From positions 1 to 64,000 of the forward strand of contig JAKJHU010001405.1 of the NCBI GenBank assembly GCA_022316685.1: DNA of 64,000 bases. Direction: 5' to 3'. Below, piece by piece: positions 42,877 to 53,869 of the stretch; within the stretch, counting starts at the first letter, position 1; each line of letters begins with the position of its first letter. Position numbers and translations under genes: made by a program. Origin of the DNA: Progne subis subis. Taxonomy: Eukaryota; Chordata; Aves; Passeriformes; Hirundinidae. Below the pieces are notes generated by a model. It worked only from the letters and a program-made list of their open reading frames with translations, was not told the DNA's origin and did not search any database.

Positions 42877-43914
42877 GTCCTCTTTTACATAAGCAACTAC
42901 TTTTTCCTTTTTCTGATCACCTTTTCTATGTTCATTACCCTTCCTTAATTCTGGGCACTGGTTTTTCCAGTGACCAAATTTCTTACAAAATGCACATTGA
43001 TCTTTTCCTAGTCGGGGTGGTCCTTGTTTTGGTGGACCTTGCCCATGTTTTCCCTTTTCTCCTTCTTTTACTGCTGCTGCTAGTTTCTTCATCCCTTGTT
43101 TATACTCTTCTTCCCGGTTACTAAAAACTCTCCAGGCCTCATCTAATAAAGTTGCTAAATTACGGCTGTTTGGACCCCGGACCTTCTGGAGTTTCCACCC
43201 GATATCTCCTGTGGATTGTCCTAAAAATAAATTTATTAATTGCTGCATTCCTTCATCAGATCCAGGATCCAGGGTGGTGTGTCGGTGCATTGCGTCTCGC
43301 AGGTGATCTAGAAATTCAGAAGGTGTTTGAGAGGGGCCCTGTTTGATAGCATATAAGGCTGACCAGTTTATGGTTTTGGGGATTGCTCTTTCTAGCCCTT
43401 TTACTGTCAGTTCTTGGTATCTCCTAGGGGGTGGCTTAAGTGTGTCTTCTGTCTCTTGTTCCAAAGCCTCTGCTTGGTATACTTTGTCAGGATGGGTGCA
43501 CCTCTGATTTATAGAGCAGGTATTACAACACCATTTGGGCTTCCCTCTGGTAGCTTTATTATCCTTTTCAAGGGCTAATACTAAAGGATCAGATGGTGAC
43601 CTCATTCCACAATCCCTTTGCCACTCGGGATGATTCCTGAGAGTGAAAAAAATATCAGCATAAGCTACTTCTTGCCACTTTTGTTCACACCGAAGGAAAA
43701 GCATCAATTGTCATAATGTCTCATAGTCCAGTGTACCGTTTGCTGGCCACTTCACACCTTCATCAAGTTTATATAATGGCCACCATTGTGTACAAAGCTT
43801 AGCAAGCTCCCTCTTAGTCTCGGTACCACCACAGCCCACCAGTTCTTTCCAGTGTGTTAAGATACATCCTAAAGGGCTTCCTCTGGGAATCTCTTTGCTC
43901 TCATTTGCCCCCAT
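42874..43914 (-). pseudogene. gag: ERV-A gag (matrix, capsid, nucleocapsid), one internal stop
   Basis: Begins MGANESKEIPRGSP at 43,914, with glycine 2 as a myristoylation candidate. A TGA at 43,713-43,711 interrupts the matrix, then the frame runs to 42,874. The capsid C-terminal part has QGPSQTPSEFLDHLRDAM, the form of the gammaretroviral major homology region. Nucleocapsid has one knuckle, CAFCKKFGHWKNQC (C-X2-C-X4-H-X4-C), followed by a basic tail. The gag stop is TGA (42,876-42,874) and the frame continues into pol, an arrangement like gammaretroviral stop-codon readthrough, although those usually use UAG. Confidence 0.9.
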
Positions 43915-45040
43915 GTTTAGAATCCCTTTTGGTCCAAGATGTTACAAAACACAAAGTAGACTACTTCAATTGCGTTTCTCAGCACCAAAAACTTCTCGGC
44001 TATTTCTGCTAGCTCTGGGCATAAGTTCTGGGCTCTCTGCTTTCTCCACACAATCAAAGCCTTTTCCTAGAGAGACCCGACTCCAAACACCAACCGTTTT
44101 AGGTTCGCAAAGAAAATAGCCAGGGGTCCCTCACGACCCCAAACACACTTCACCAGAAGTTTCAACAAGGTCTCCCCGAAAAATCCTACGGATTTCGGCC
44201 GGGACACCACACACAAATCCCTCCGTGAGAAGGAGGTGGGAGGGGTAACCCTGATCCCACGCTGCCTCTCCAATCCTCTGTAGTTAGGGACTACACCACC
44301 AGGACTTTAAAATATTACCACACACTCTAGCAACTGCAAGCCTCACAAACAAGCAAAAAACTTTTTTCTTTTTTTTTTTTTTTCCCCCTTTAACTAAAGC
44401 ACTCACTCGCCAAAAGAACTTCTTAGGGTTTCACAGTGAGTTTAGAGACACGGCCCGAGGCTGCAGAGCCTGGATTCCCCCGCGGTTACCAGGGAAACAA
44501 ATCACCCCCTCCCAAATGCTGGGGCCGGCTCAGGTTTCAAACCTCCTTACGCCGCTTGCTCCTTTTAGCTCAAAAAATAAACAATTTAAATTTACACAAA
44601 TGCTTTTTTTCACCTAACAAAACGTCAGCAAAATCTTGTTGCCAAAACCACACGCTGTTCAAGCTCACACACGGTCTAATTCCCCTCCAGCACACAATCG
44701 GGATACAATACAAACACTTTCAATCCTTCCGCCTTCTCAGAGGGATCCCTTTGCTGATCAGGCGGGGAATTCAAAAGGCTTTTACAACTTCAAGCTTGCA
44801 ACACTCCTAAAAACATTTACACAGGTTACTAACACACTCCAAAATCACAAAAATCAAAACAGGCTCTCACAGACCACGATACATACAGTGCACCACACCT
44901 GAAGACACAAACACACAAAACCACGAGAGCACGAAACACAGATCCGTTCACACCACACACACCCAGTGCACTCGGGGCCGCAATCGGGATTTTCTGTGAC
45001 CCACAACGAGACCCTTCGCGTCCCAGAATGGGTTCGCCAC
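43915..45040 (-). other. ERV-A 5' leader region
   Basis: Between the gag start and the junction with ERV-B. GC-rich near 44,270, with a 20-bp T run near 44,365. A TGGCGAACCCATTCTGGG string near 45,035 (minus strand) begins TGG and could be a primer-binding site, but I cannot assign a tRNA. Confidence 0.4.
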
Positions 45041-45058
45041 ACGGATTATGGATTGAAG

Positions 45059-46230
45059 ATGAAAGAACTATCCTTGTGCCTCATTCTCTCCTTGGCTGCC
45101 TTGAGCAATGCGGCAGTTTTGCCCGTGGCTCAACCAAAAGAGAATGTTTGGGAAACTCTAGCCAATGCATCAGGTTTGGATGCCATCTGCCTGACACACT
45201 CAAGACCAGGGAAACCTTTCTCAACATGTTTAGTGAGATTGCCAGTGACCGAAGGGCCGATTCCAAAAAACATCCCTCCAGAGATTTCAAAGTCCATGGT
45301 AAATCCAGTGGACCAATGAGATGTTTGGATGAAATTCCTTCCTGTGGCTCCTTTTGAACCCCAGGAACTGGAAATTCTTGGATCGGTCCCAAATGCAATT
45401 CTGTGGGAAATTCGGCCTTTCTGGAGTGGCACAAAATAAAATTATAGACATCACTCCAAACCTCAATTTTTACAGAAATTCATCGTCTTGGTGTAATTAC
45501 ACTAAGATGCTGGAAAAACCATCCAATCATTTCCCAGTTCAGTTGCTGAAGGGAATTTTTTTCATTTGTGGGGACAAAATTTGGCCCGCAATTCCTGCAA
45601 ATGCCACAGGTGGTCCGTGCAGCATTGGAATGCTTTCATTGCTAACACCCAACGTGACACTGATGAGAGAACTAAAACAGAGAGGGAAAAGATCTGTTCA
45701 AATGTATGACCCAAATTGTGATGATGAAGTTCACACATGGAGCAAGGCTCAGAGAATTGCAGTTGCAATTTTTTCACCACAGGCAGCATCAGGAGCAGCC
45801 TTGACACAATTGGATCATGTAGGTTGTTGGCTGAGCAAACATGCCCGAGCTGTCTCTCTTGCACTGAGTGACATGTTGTTAGACATGTGTAAGGTGAGCA
45901 AGTCTCCAAAACAGGGCAGCGATTGATTATCTTTTGCTGACCCATGGGCATGGGTGTGAGGAATTTGAGGGAATGTGCTGCATGAATTTGTCAGATCATT
46001 CCAAATCCATTCATGAGAACATCAGGCAATTGCAGGAGAGTGTGAACAAACTTGGAGAGGTAACTGCGTCATGGATGGATGGTTTGTTCAATTTGTTTGA
46101 TCTTTCACCACTGTGGAAGGAAATTTTGAAGATAGTTATATATATTTTAGTAGGGCTTATAATCCTTCTCATGATTTTGCCGTGTTTGTTTCTATGTATA
46201 CGGCGAGCCATGGACAGTGGCCAAGGAGGT
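45059..46230 (+). pseudogene. env: ERV-B env (alpha/beta-type, C-X6-CC transmembrane subunit)
   Basis: Starts with a signal peptide (MKELSLCLILSLAALSNA at 45,059), then an SU part including NVWETLANASGLDAIC. A furin-type RGKRS lies near 45,695. The TM part has CEEFEGMCC (C-X6-CC, about 45,965), a leucine-rich helix (IRQLQESVNKL) and a membrane span (IVIYILVGLIILLMILPC, about 46,130-46,185). Breaks: an in-frame TGA at 45,317-45,319, a shift between 45,400 and 45,440, and another near 45,925. No gag or pol of this element is present. It is unrelated in layout to the ERV-A env. Confidence 0.85.
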
Positions 46231-46245
46231 GTTCCTGGTTCAAAC

Positions 46246-46257
46246 AGGAGGGGGAGA
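46246..46257 (+). promoter_or_regulatory. ERV-B polypurine tract
   Basis: AGGAGGGGGAGA directly before the LTR TG at 46,258. Confidence 0.8.
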
Positions 46258-46898
46258 TGTTGGAGTCCAGGGCATTCCTTTGGTTGCCCTGGAGGGTCAG
46301 AGACCTGGGCAGGGGGGTCTGGGACCCCAGCCCAGAGCTCAGAGAGACACTGGCTTTGATCTCAGTCCATGAGAGAGGCTTCCTGCACTGCGAGAGAGGT
46401 TGCAGACCACAAGAGTGTGAAAGATTGTAGTTTAGTATATCACAGGGTAAAAAAACAGTGGGTTTGGATTTATAGCATTGAAGTGAATGGGGCAAGATGG
46501 AGAATTTGGGGCATTGTCTCCTTCTTGTTCATTTCTCCTTCCCTCACTCCATTTCTGCAGTGACGTGGCACAAAGTAGTTAGTGAGGATTGGGTCAGAGT
46601 AAAGATGACCTTTTTAGTAATAGTGATAGACATTGGTAAGAAGTAGTAAACATAAAATATGTACCAATTAGTATAAAAGATAAGGACAGCTCTGAGCTCG
46701 GGAGGAGTCGTCAGAAGTCCAAGCCGCAGCAAACATCTGTTGGACACTGAGAAAATTGTAAGATAAGAAACAATAAACGAAATCTGCAACCTTGAAAATC
46801 AGAGCTCGAAGACTCCGTCTCGTCCTTCAGTTTGGCTCAGAGCTGTGCAGGGGGGAAAGGACTCTAAAACCACCTGAATGACGGGAAAACCCGCAACA
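46258..46898 (+). repeat. ERV-B 3' LTR
   Basis: TGTTGGAGTCCAGGG to CCCGCAACA, 641 bp; AGTATAAAAGATAAGG (about 46,671) is TATA-like and CAATAAACG (about 46,771) holds the poly(A) signal. The solo LTR at 31,123-31,767 is the same family. Confidence 0.85.
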
Positions 46899-47964
46899 TA
46901 TAATAAGCAAAAATCTTTTTGTCATCACCCCAACTTTCCCATCCTTCTCCAACGAGGAAATTGAAAACACCTTCAGGAAAGCTCCTGATCTTTACAGCAA
47001 TCCCAGGCTTACCTTCTTTTGGCAAGTGTCCTCCGGAGCTGTGCCCAGGCTGCTCTGGAGCTGGGAGCAGCCCTGCCCCACTCAGCACCTCTCAGCAGCA
47101 GCACCTGCCCTGCTCAGGGCGGCTCCTTCCCCCCACAGCTTCTCCCCAGCGCTGGCAGCAGCTCCCCGGGCCGGCTGAGAGCTGTCCCTGGCAGGCAGCA
47201 GAGTCCCTGGCCCAGCACAGCGCCCTGGGCTGCAGCACCCTGCTCTGCAGGACAGCCCTGGGCACCCCTGGCTGCAGCCCCGGCTGCTCAGCCCTGCAGC
47301 AGAGCCTGGCACCAGGGAGCTGCCCGGGGCTGTGCCTCGGCTGCTGCAGCAGGGACACCCAGCCCTGCCCTAGGGCCACATCCCTGCCCTGCAGCACCTC
47401 GGACAGTCCTCCGGGAAGGGCCCCAAAGCTGTGGCATGTGCCAGCTCCAGGAGATCCCTGCAGGAGCTGCAGCTTCTCTTCCCCCAGCCAGAGAGTGACT
47501 GTTGCCAACCCTGGGAGGATTTCTCCTCGAGTGAGCCCTCAGTGCTGCTCTGTGCTGCCAGCCCAGGCTGAGTTTCACCCCTCTGTGCCTGTGTGCTGTG
47601 CCCGGGCTGGCTGCAGGCAGTGCCCCAGCCCTGCTGGGCTGTGCTCAGGAGCTGCTCCTGGGCAGAGCTGTCTCTCTGCAGCGCTGCCCTTGCCAGGAGC
47701 TGCCTCTGTGCCAGGAGCCCGGCCCAGCTCAGCAGCACAGACACAGCACAAGGACTTTAATGACCCTCTCGGGCTTTGTGCTCAGGCCTTGAACATCAGT
47801 CCCTGAGAGGGAGCTGAGGAAACCTCTCAAAAATTCCAAGTCAGAATCCAACTCCAAAGTTTCTTGAAATTTTAACAGGTTCCACTGAGGGACAGGACAG
47901 AGAAAGTGTCCCCAAGCCCCAGCCAGAGCAGAGAGCTGGAGGCAGTGATGACAAGTGGGGACAA
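46899..47964. other. No gene recognised
   Basis: GC-rich CTGCAGCC/CAGGAGCTGC-type DNA with long frames on both strands. No splice-bounded exon or family motif found. 47,760-47,960 begins to resemble the flank of the inverted duplication. Confidence 0.4.
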
Positions 47965-49190
47965 AGAGAAGCCAAGTCTTGGTGCCCTGGGGCACAGCCG
48001 CCTCTGTGCCACCAAGGGCTGTGAGGAGACACCTTGTCCTGAGGCCCTGGGGCCTTCCTGGCACAGCCCCAGCAAGGCTGGGCACTGTCAGCCCCTTGTG
48101 CTGCCCTCAGCATCCCCCTCACATCCCAGGGGCCTCAGGGATCTGCTGGAAGGAGTCCCTGGGGAGTCCTGGTCAGCAATGGCCCTGGGGGGCTCCTGAA
48201 TGCTCCCAGGGACTGCAGGTTTTTCAAAAGACTTTGGGTTTTGCTTTTGCCTTGGAGTCTCTGAGAGGTTTGTGCAATCATGGCCCCAGTTATCTGCTCT
48301 AATTAGTCTCTTGAGAGGCTTTGTCAGGAACAACACTCAGTGGGGCTCATTAATGCTTCAAGGTACTTCAGTTCTTTTAAGGTACTTGGTGTTTCCCTTT
48401 TAAAACTGACTCTATGAGAAGTTTGTGCCATCATGGCCTCCAATTATCTACTTTAACAAGTCCCTTGAGATTCTTAGTCAGTAAATACACTCAGTGGAGA
48501 TCATTAGTACTTCAGGATACTCAAGGTTTATTAAGGAACTTTTTTTTGACACTGAATCTGAGAGGTTTCCTAAAGCACCGCCACTACGTTTCTGCTTTAA
48601 TGAGTCCCTTGAGATTCTTAGCCTGTAACAACACTCAGTGGGGCTCCTTAATGCTTCAAGGTACTCAGAAGTAATTAAAGTACTTCTTTGTGCCACTGTG
48701 TCTCTTAGAGGTTTGTGCAATCATGGCCTCCAATTATCTGCTTTAATGAGTCCCTTGAGATCTTTGCATTGAGGCTCAGTGGGGCTCATTAATGCTTTGA
48801 GATACTCAAGGTGTTCAAGGTCCTTCGGATTTTCTTTCCCACACTGAGTCTCTGAGAGGTTTTTGTGCAATTCTGGCCTCCAATTCTCTCCTCCAAGGAC
48901 TCCATGAGGAGCCTGTGTTGGGGATGGACCGCAGTGGAACCCAGTGATGTATTGAGATACTTTGTGTTTTTCTTCTGACTCTGACTCCTGGAAAGGTTTG
49001 TGCAATCTCCTCTCAGGCCCTGAGGTTCCAAGACTCAACACCAAATGCACCACAGGGCTCATTAGGATCGCACAAGTCCTGACAAACCATGGCTGTGCCT
49101 TGATTTCCCTCTGGTCTGGTGCAGTTCATTAGGAAGTCTTTTTTCCTAGAGTTATGGAGAAATATTTCAGAGCTTCTAAGAAAACCACAT
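47965..49190. repeat. Inverted duplication, inner part, copy 2 (expanded)
   Basis: Reverse complement of 28,085-28,720, split by an expanded array. 47,965-48,240 matches 28,400-28,700; 48,890-49,190 matches 28,085-28,380. Confidence 0.9.
48240..48990. repeat. About 148-bp tandem array, five copies
   Basis: Units carry GAGAGGTTTGTGCAATCATG, a TCCCTTGAGATTCTTAG string and CACTCAGTGGGGCTCATTAA. Copies start near 48,265, 48,418, 48,560, 48,706 and 48,855. The plus-strand counterpart at 28.38 kb has a single unit. Confidence 0.85.
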
Positions 49191-49429
49191 TCCTATTTTC
49201 ATAGTGAATTTTTCTCTTTAGAGCAGAGGTGTTTACAGCATTCAGTGACTGATACTGATCCAGGGTCTCTCCTCAGGACGTCTGGCATCCTCAGAGAAGC
49301 TGTGCCTTGAGGTGTGAGCCAGTGTGGGCAACCCTGCTCCACATCCCCCAACCCCATCCTGTCTCTCCTCACTCACGTGGGACCTGCTTGGCTTGGAGAA
49401 CTGGCTGCACTCAGGGAAAGAGGGTTTTT

Positions 49430-49990
49430 TTCTTCTTTTACTTTAGCAGTCTTAGATTCCTGAGTTTCCCCATTGAAAACAGACACCCTCCTCTGCTGGA
49501 GTTCCTGGCTCTTTCCAGCTCCAAGGTCAGGGCAAATAAAACTTGGGAGACGTTGGTTTTGAAGTCTCACTCTGAAATTTATTATCCTTGTCTATTACAA
49601 ACTCTTGAGATGTGAGCTCCTTTTAACAAGTTGAGAAAGTGAGCCTAAAATGGTGTCTATTCAAGGCTATTTAAGTCCCAATTATCCAAGAAACAGTGGA
49701 CATCTCTAATATTTATACATCTAATCCAATTATGATCACCCAAAACCAGCAATGCTGACTTCTTTCACCCAGTTACAGAAAAACCAGCCAGATTTGGGAA
49801 GAAGGTGCAAAAAAGACCACTAATCCACACCCAAAGTTCTCCATCTTGGCTCCCATGTATCACCATACACTACAATCCCAAATGTACGTTTTTCACCCTG
49901 GGAGATCACACAACACACCCACAACCCCCGTGCTATCACACAATCTCGGAAGCCTGTTCCAAGACCTCAAGTCCAATGTGGTGCTTATCT
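49430..49990 (-). mobile_element. Possible LTR (minus strand)
   Basis: AT-rich block with TTTATT (AATAAA on the minus strand, about 49,577), a TATTTAA near 49,669, and an end near CACACAACACACC. Boundaries and family are uncertain. Confidence 0.35.
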
Positions 49991-50084
49991 GAGGGCCAGC
50001 ACCATTCAGCTCAGAAAGCCTGAAATTTTCAGCCTCCCAGGTTCCAATACTCCTCAAGTGTGGGCCAAGCCCAAGGTGCCACCA

Positions 50085-50265
50085 AGAGCACTGCAGCCCT
50101 GCCCTGGGCCAGGAGTGAGGGTGGATCATCATCCCAACCTGCCCTGGGCCATTGCAAGGGGCTGTGGCCATGGACACTGCACTGACCCCACTGCTGCCTT
50201 TGGATCCCTCATCCCTTCAAGTTCCCTTGGAAAGCACCCCAAGGACCCATTTCTGCAGCCAGGTT
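50085..50265. repeat. Inverted duplication, outer part, copy 2
   Basis: Reverse complement of 27,340-27,510 at high identity. Confidence 0.85.
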
Positions 50266-50269
50266 CCAT

Positions 50270-50400
50270 GGCCAGGGGGGATGTGGGGGGCTGCAGGAGG
50301 TCAGTGCCCCATCCCTGGAAACATTCAAGTCCAGCTGGGACAGGGCTCTGAACAACCTGATCTGGTGAAAGATGTCCCTGCTCATGCCAGGCCTGGACCA
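50270..50400 (+). mobile_element. CR1 LINE fragment
   Basis: CCATCCCTGGAAACATTCAA, GGGACAGGGCTCTGAACAAC and CCTGATCTGGTGAAAGATGT; same segment as 26,060-26,225 on the other strand. Confidence 0.75.
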
Positions 50401-50552
50401 GAGGCCTGAGTGAGGCCTGAACAGCAGGCCCTGAGCCAAAGGTGACCTCTGCATCAACCTTCAACCAAAGGTTATCTTAGTATCTGCTCATTAGTGAAAT
50501 ATGCATGGTCATTAGCACTGTCAGAGATGTATCCCCTCATTAGTGAAACATT

Positions 50553-51110
50553 TTGTCCTGGTTTAGGGCAAATCTGGGAGAAAACCTCTGAATGGAGTCC
50601 CTCTGGAAAAGCAAACCCAAACAGCCCCTTCACAAACTGGTCCAGGAAAGAACTTCCTCAGAGAAAAGTGGAAAAAACTATTTCTTTAACCAACAAAGTG
50701 CCCACAAGCATAAAAAATGAATAGCATGGAACAACAAAACCTCTCGCTGCTCTGAGGAGAGATGGCAAAATGGAGAAAGTCCTTGCCTGTGGGTGAATCT
50801 CGGCTCGCTCAGTCTCTTATCAGTCCCTCCGGTGCTGGAAAATGCCGTCCTGGGCCCCAGTGGGCTGCAGGCATAAGTTCCCGGCGTTTTTCTGGGTTTT
50901 CAGTCCAGAACAGGTTTAAACAGTTCCAAGAAAAGAACAATACCATCCAGGGAACTTCTCTGCCTCAGCTACCTAAAAACCTACTAAAAAGCAAAGGAGA
51001 GCTCTCTCTCGCTGTCTGTCCGTAGACAACGTGGTCCAGGAGCAGAATGTGGAGCAGTGAGTGCAGTTTCTGCAAACAAACCCCGTGCTTCTTTTATCTC
51101 CCCTTCACTC
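50553..51110 (+). mobile_element. Possible LTR starting TGTCCTGGTTTAGGGC
   Basis: Begins TGTCCTGGTTTAGGGCAAAT, a common opening of songbird LTRs, and has TTTCTTTAACC and CTTTTATCTCCCC elements further on. The 3' end is not clear. Confidence 0.4.
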
Positions 51111-51629
51111 TCACAACCAGTCTTAAAGGTGTAGAATTTAATATCTGCCATAAACAGAACAGACAACTGGGGACACAAGCATCAGAAAGTCACGCCAGGA
51201 CAAGTGCCCAGGGAAGGACAGCAGTGTCCCAGTGCCCAGCGCCCCCAGGGCTGCAAGGACACAGCCCCTGGTGCCACGAGGACAACCTGTCTCCTCACAG
51301 ACCTCACTGGGGCAGACGACTGCCATGGCCAAGGGCACCAAGAGCTCAGGCACGTGCAGGCAGCTTCAAAGCTCTTGGGGAAGGACCCTGTGGGCAGGCA
51401 AGGATGGGGAGTCCTCTTTCCTTCTCCTCCTCCTCATCCTCTCTCAAGCACTCAGCCCAGCCCTGTTTCCTCTTTCACCACTGGCCTGGCTTTGGCTTCC
51501 CTTGCCCCACCTGCAGCCCTTGCTGAGCCATGATAATTCTGCCCAGGCCAGCAGTGCCATGAAATGAGTCTCTTCCTTCCAGGAGCTCCGCTGGCCTGCT
51601 GCTCCTCACACTGTCATCCAGGGGATCCC
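51111..51629. other. No gene recognised
   Basis: Contains a GACACAGCCCCTGGTGCCAC segment related in style to 28.6 kb (GTCTCCTCACAGxCC). No exon seen. Confidence 0.35.
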
Positions 51630-51800
51630 ACCATCAGGCAGACATTTTTACACCAAGGGTGGTGAGAGCAAGGAACAGGCTGCCCAGGGAGGGGCTGGAT
51701 GCCTCATCCTTGCGAACATCCAGAGCCACGCTGGATGGGGCTTTGAGCAGCTTGCTCTGCTTGAAGATGTCCCTGTCCATGAGCTGCCTCAGATGATTTT
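51630..51800 (+). mobile_element. CR1 LINE fragment
   Basis: CCAAGGGTGGTGAGAGCAAG, GAACAGGCTGCCCAGGGAGG and GGATGGGGCTTTGAGCAGCT are typical CR1 near-3' phrases. Confidence 0.8.
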
Positions 51801-51889
51801 TAGCCTCTTGCAGGAAACTTTATCCTCCTGGATTCACTGAGATTCCTCCCAGAATTCCACTGAAGTCTTTTGACCTCTCATTTTGGGAC

Positions 51890-52530
51890 CTGAGTTGAGA
51901 AGCACAGGCCCACAATTTTCCAGGGAAGGTTTCAATGTCTTTTCTCCTTTGGAGCTATATTTTTCGGTCTGGAATCCACCCGAGACTCCTCCCAGGTGTG
52001 TCCAGAGTCTTCATTGCCTACTTTCAGGAAGCTGAGATCCCAGGAAGCAGACCCAGATTCCACCAGGGAAGTTTCCCTAGATGTTTTTGCTCATTTGGAA
52101 GTATTTCTCTATGCCAGCATGCCCTGGAGACTCCTCCTGGTATCTGCCAGAGTCTTTTCCTCGCAGGTTTAGGCCCTTCAAAACCCAGGTAGCAGCCCCA
52201 GACTGCTCCAAGGCAGGTACCTGTGGTGATTTTTTGTCTGTTTTGCGGAAACTGGATCTTGTGTTATCTCCCTGAGATTGTTCCAAGGAACCTCCCAGAG
52301 ACTTGACCTCCAGTTTCAGGATGAGAAAAATGTAAAGCAGCCCCAGATTGCTCCAGGGAAGCTGATCTTGATCCATTTTTGCTTTTGCAGCTAACCTGCA
52401 TCTTCCAGGACCTTCCTGAGATGACTTCCAGGCATCTCCTGGGATCTTTTCCAGCTTCAAAAATGAGCTGAGATCCCGGGGTAGCAGCCCCAGAGGGCTC
52501 CAGGGAAGCTGCCCGAGGGCATTTTTGTGC
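51890..52530. repeat. About 147-bp tandem array, four to five copies
   Basis: The phrase AGCAGCCCCAGATTGCTCCA with GGGAAGCTG recurs near 52,045, 52,188, 52,338 and 52,485, at spacings 143, 150 and 147 bp, followed each time by TTTTTGC and a CTCCCAGG/TCTTTTCC segment. Non-coding. Confidence 0.8.
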
Positions 52531-52784
52531 CAGGAAGGAGGGAGCTGTGCCGGCCTGCAGGAGCACAGGGGGCAGCCCCGCTGTGGCGACTCAGCAGCAG
52601 CTTGAATGTGGCCTCCTCTTGATGCCGGGTGCGTCTGTGTGCTCTGCTTGGCACCTTGAGGAGCAGCTGGATGTGCCCGTGGCTGCAGGCTCTGTGTCTG
52701 GGCTGCTGCTGGCCACAGAGGCCGCCTTGGCCTCGGGCTGTGGGGAGGGAGAACAGCACTCACTGCCATTATGATCTCAGTGGC
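52531..52784. other. No gene recognised
   Basis: GC-rich DNA with a GCAGCAGCTTGAATGTGGCC segment and no motif. Confidence 0.35.
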
Positions 52785-53045
52785 CCCCACTATAGACTCA
52801 GTTGCTCCCAGTTGCCCTCAATATGGTCCCAGTTTGTTCCCAGTGCTGTCCCCTCAGTATCAATCCAAACACTCCCAGTATATTCCCAGCTGCCCCCAGC
52901 AAGCTCATTCCCAGTCACCCCAGTTGCCCCCAGCATGATCTCATTCCTTCCCAGTGCACCCCAGTTGCCTTCAGCACATCCCATCACTCTCAATTGCTCC
53001 CAGTAGCCCTCAGTGTGGTCCCAGTCACTCCCAGTATTTCCATGG
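52785..53045. repeat. ACTGGG minisatellite, array 3 (reverse orientation)
   Basis: Reads CCCAGTTGCCCTCAGTATGG and TCCCAGTCACTCCCAGTATT, the reverse complement of the other arrays. Confidence 0.9.
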
Positions 53046-53177
53046 CCGTGCTCCAGGTGCTGCTCCCAGCCCTGATCCGTGGGGATGGGAATGTCCCGCT
53101 CCCTTCCTGGGGCAGGGTCACACCTGAGCCAGGTGTGCAGGGCAGGACCTTGCCCTGACCCCAAGGCCCTGTCCCAC

Positions 53178-53493
53178 CTGCAGGATCTGCTTCCCCTCGG
53201 CCTCTTCCTCCTGCAGCCCCGAGCCCAGCTTGGTGCTAAACAAAGGGGCTGGGGCGGGGTCATCCCCCGGCGGGGGCTGCGCACCCCCTCTGCCCCCTCC
53301 CCAAATTCCCTCCCGGGGGCAGCAGGAGCTGGGGCAGGAGCCCTGTGGGGAGGGAAAAGGGGGAGACACTGGGATGGGGGGGATCACACACGCTCTGGGG
53401 GGACACACACGGTTCCTGGGGACCCCCCCTAACCTTCTCCTGCAGCGCCAGGAGGATGAACTCCAACATGGAGCCCCCAAAACCCAGCAGCAT
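53178..53493 (-). pseudogene. MHC class II beta 3' exons (transmembrane and cytoplasmic)
   Basis: Minus strand: exon 53,493-53,434 reads MLLGFGGSMLEFILLALQEK before a GTTAGG donor, a diverged form of the class II beta transmembrane exon (compare 33,405-33,480; the flanking introns also align). A second candidate exon, 53,235-53,178, follows TTGTTTAG and reads KLGSGLQEEEAEGKQILQ before GTGGGAC; its assignment to the cytoplasmic tail is inference. No beta2 exon was found upstream. Confidence 0.6.
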
Positions 53494-53599
53494 CTTTGGT
53501 ATAGGATCTGGTGTCAGCTTTGGGGATGTAGGGGAGTCACAGCTGCCCCAAAATGCCTTCCCAGCCTCACAGCCATCTCCAGACCCTTCAAACCACCCC

Positions 53600-53869
53600 A
53601 CAGCTCCTGCCCAGGACACTCTCAGCCACTCCTGACAACATAAATGTTCCCAAAAACCACAAAACCCCCTTCCCATCTCCCCCAAGACCCACCCAAATTC
53701 TCTTCAAGCCACACAGCCCTGACAGGACCCCAACACTCCCTCAACACCACCCCCAGAAGGCCTCCAAGCCCCCTCCCAGAACCACAAATGCCCCAAGAGC
53801 CACAAAAGCCTCTCTCAGTGCCCCCAGGAGTCCCTAAAACCCCTCCCATCCCCCTATGGCACTGAGCAG
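53600..53869. repeat. C/A-rich low-complexity DNA
   Basis: Strings such as CCCAAAAACCACAAAACCCC and CCCAAGAGCCACAAAAGCC at 20-40-bp spacing; no exon. Confidence 0.6.

Larger units (their letters stand above)
36589..45040 (-). mobile_element. ERV-A: gammaretrovirus-like provirus, 5' LTR missing
   Basis: In minus-strand order: a leader (45,040-43,915), gag, pol and env, a polypurine tract, and a 3' LTR. The gag MHR-like segment and single CCHC knuckle, and pol in the same frame as gag behind a single stop, indicate a class I (gamma-like) retrovirus. The 5' LTR is absent: sequence where it should lie belongs to an oppositely oriented env (ERV-B). Coding regions carry stops but gag-pol has no frameshift. 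Confidence 0.9.

Noticed and set aside
45049..45357. 109-codon frame MGSPHGLWIEDERT as a separate gene
   Set aside because: It is an alternative frame over the ERV-B signal peptide and SU part, which read coherently in another frame.
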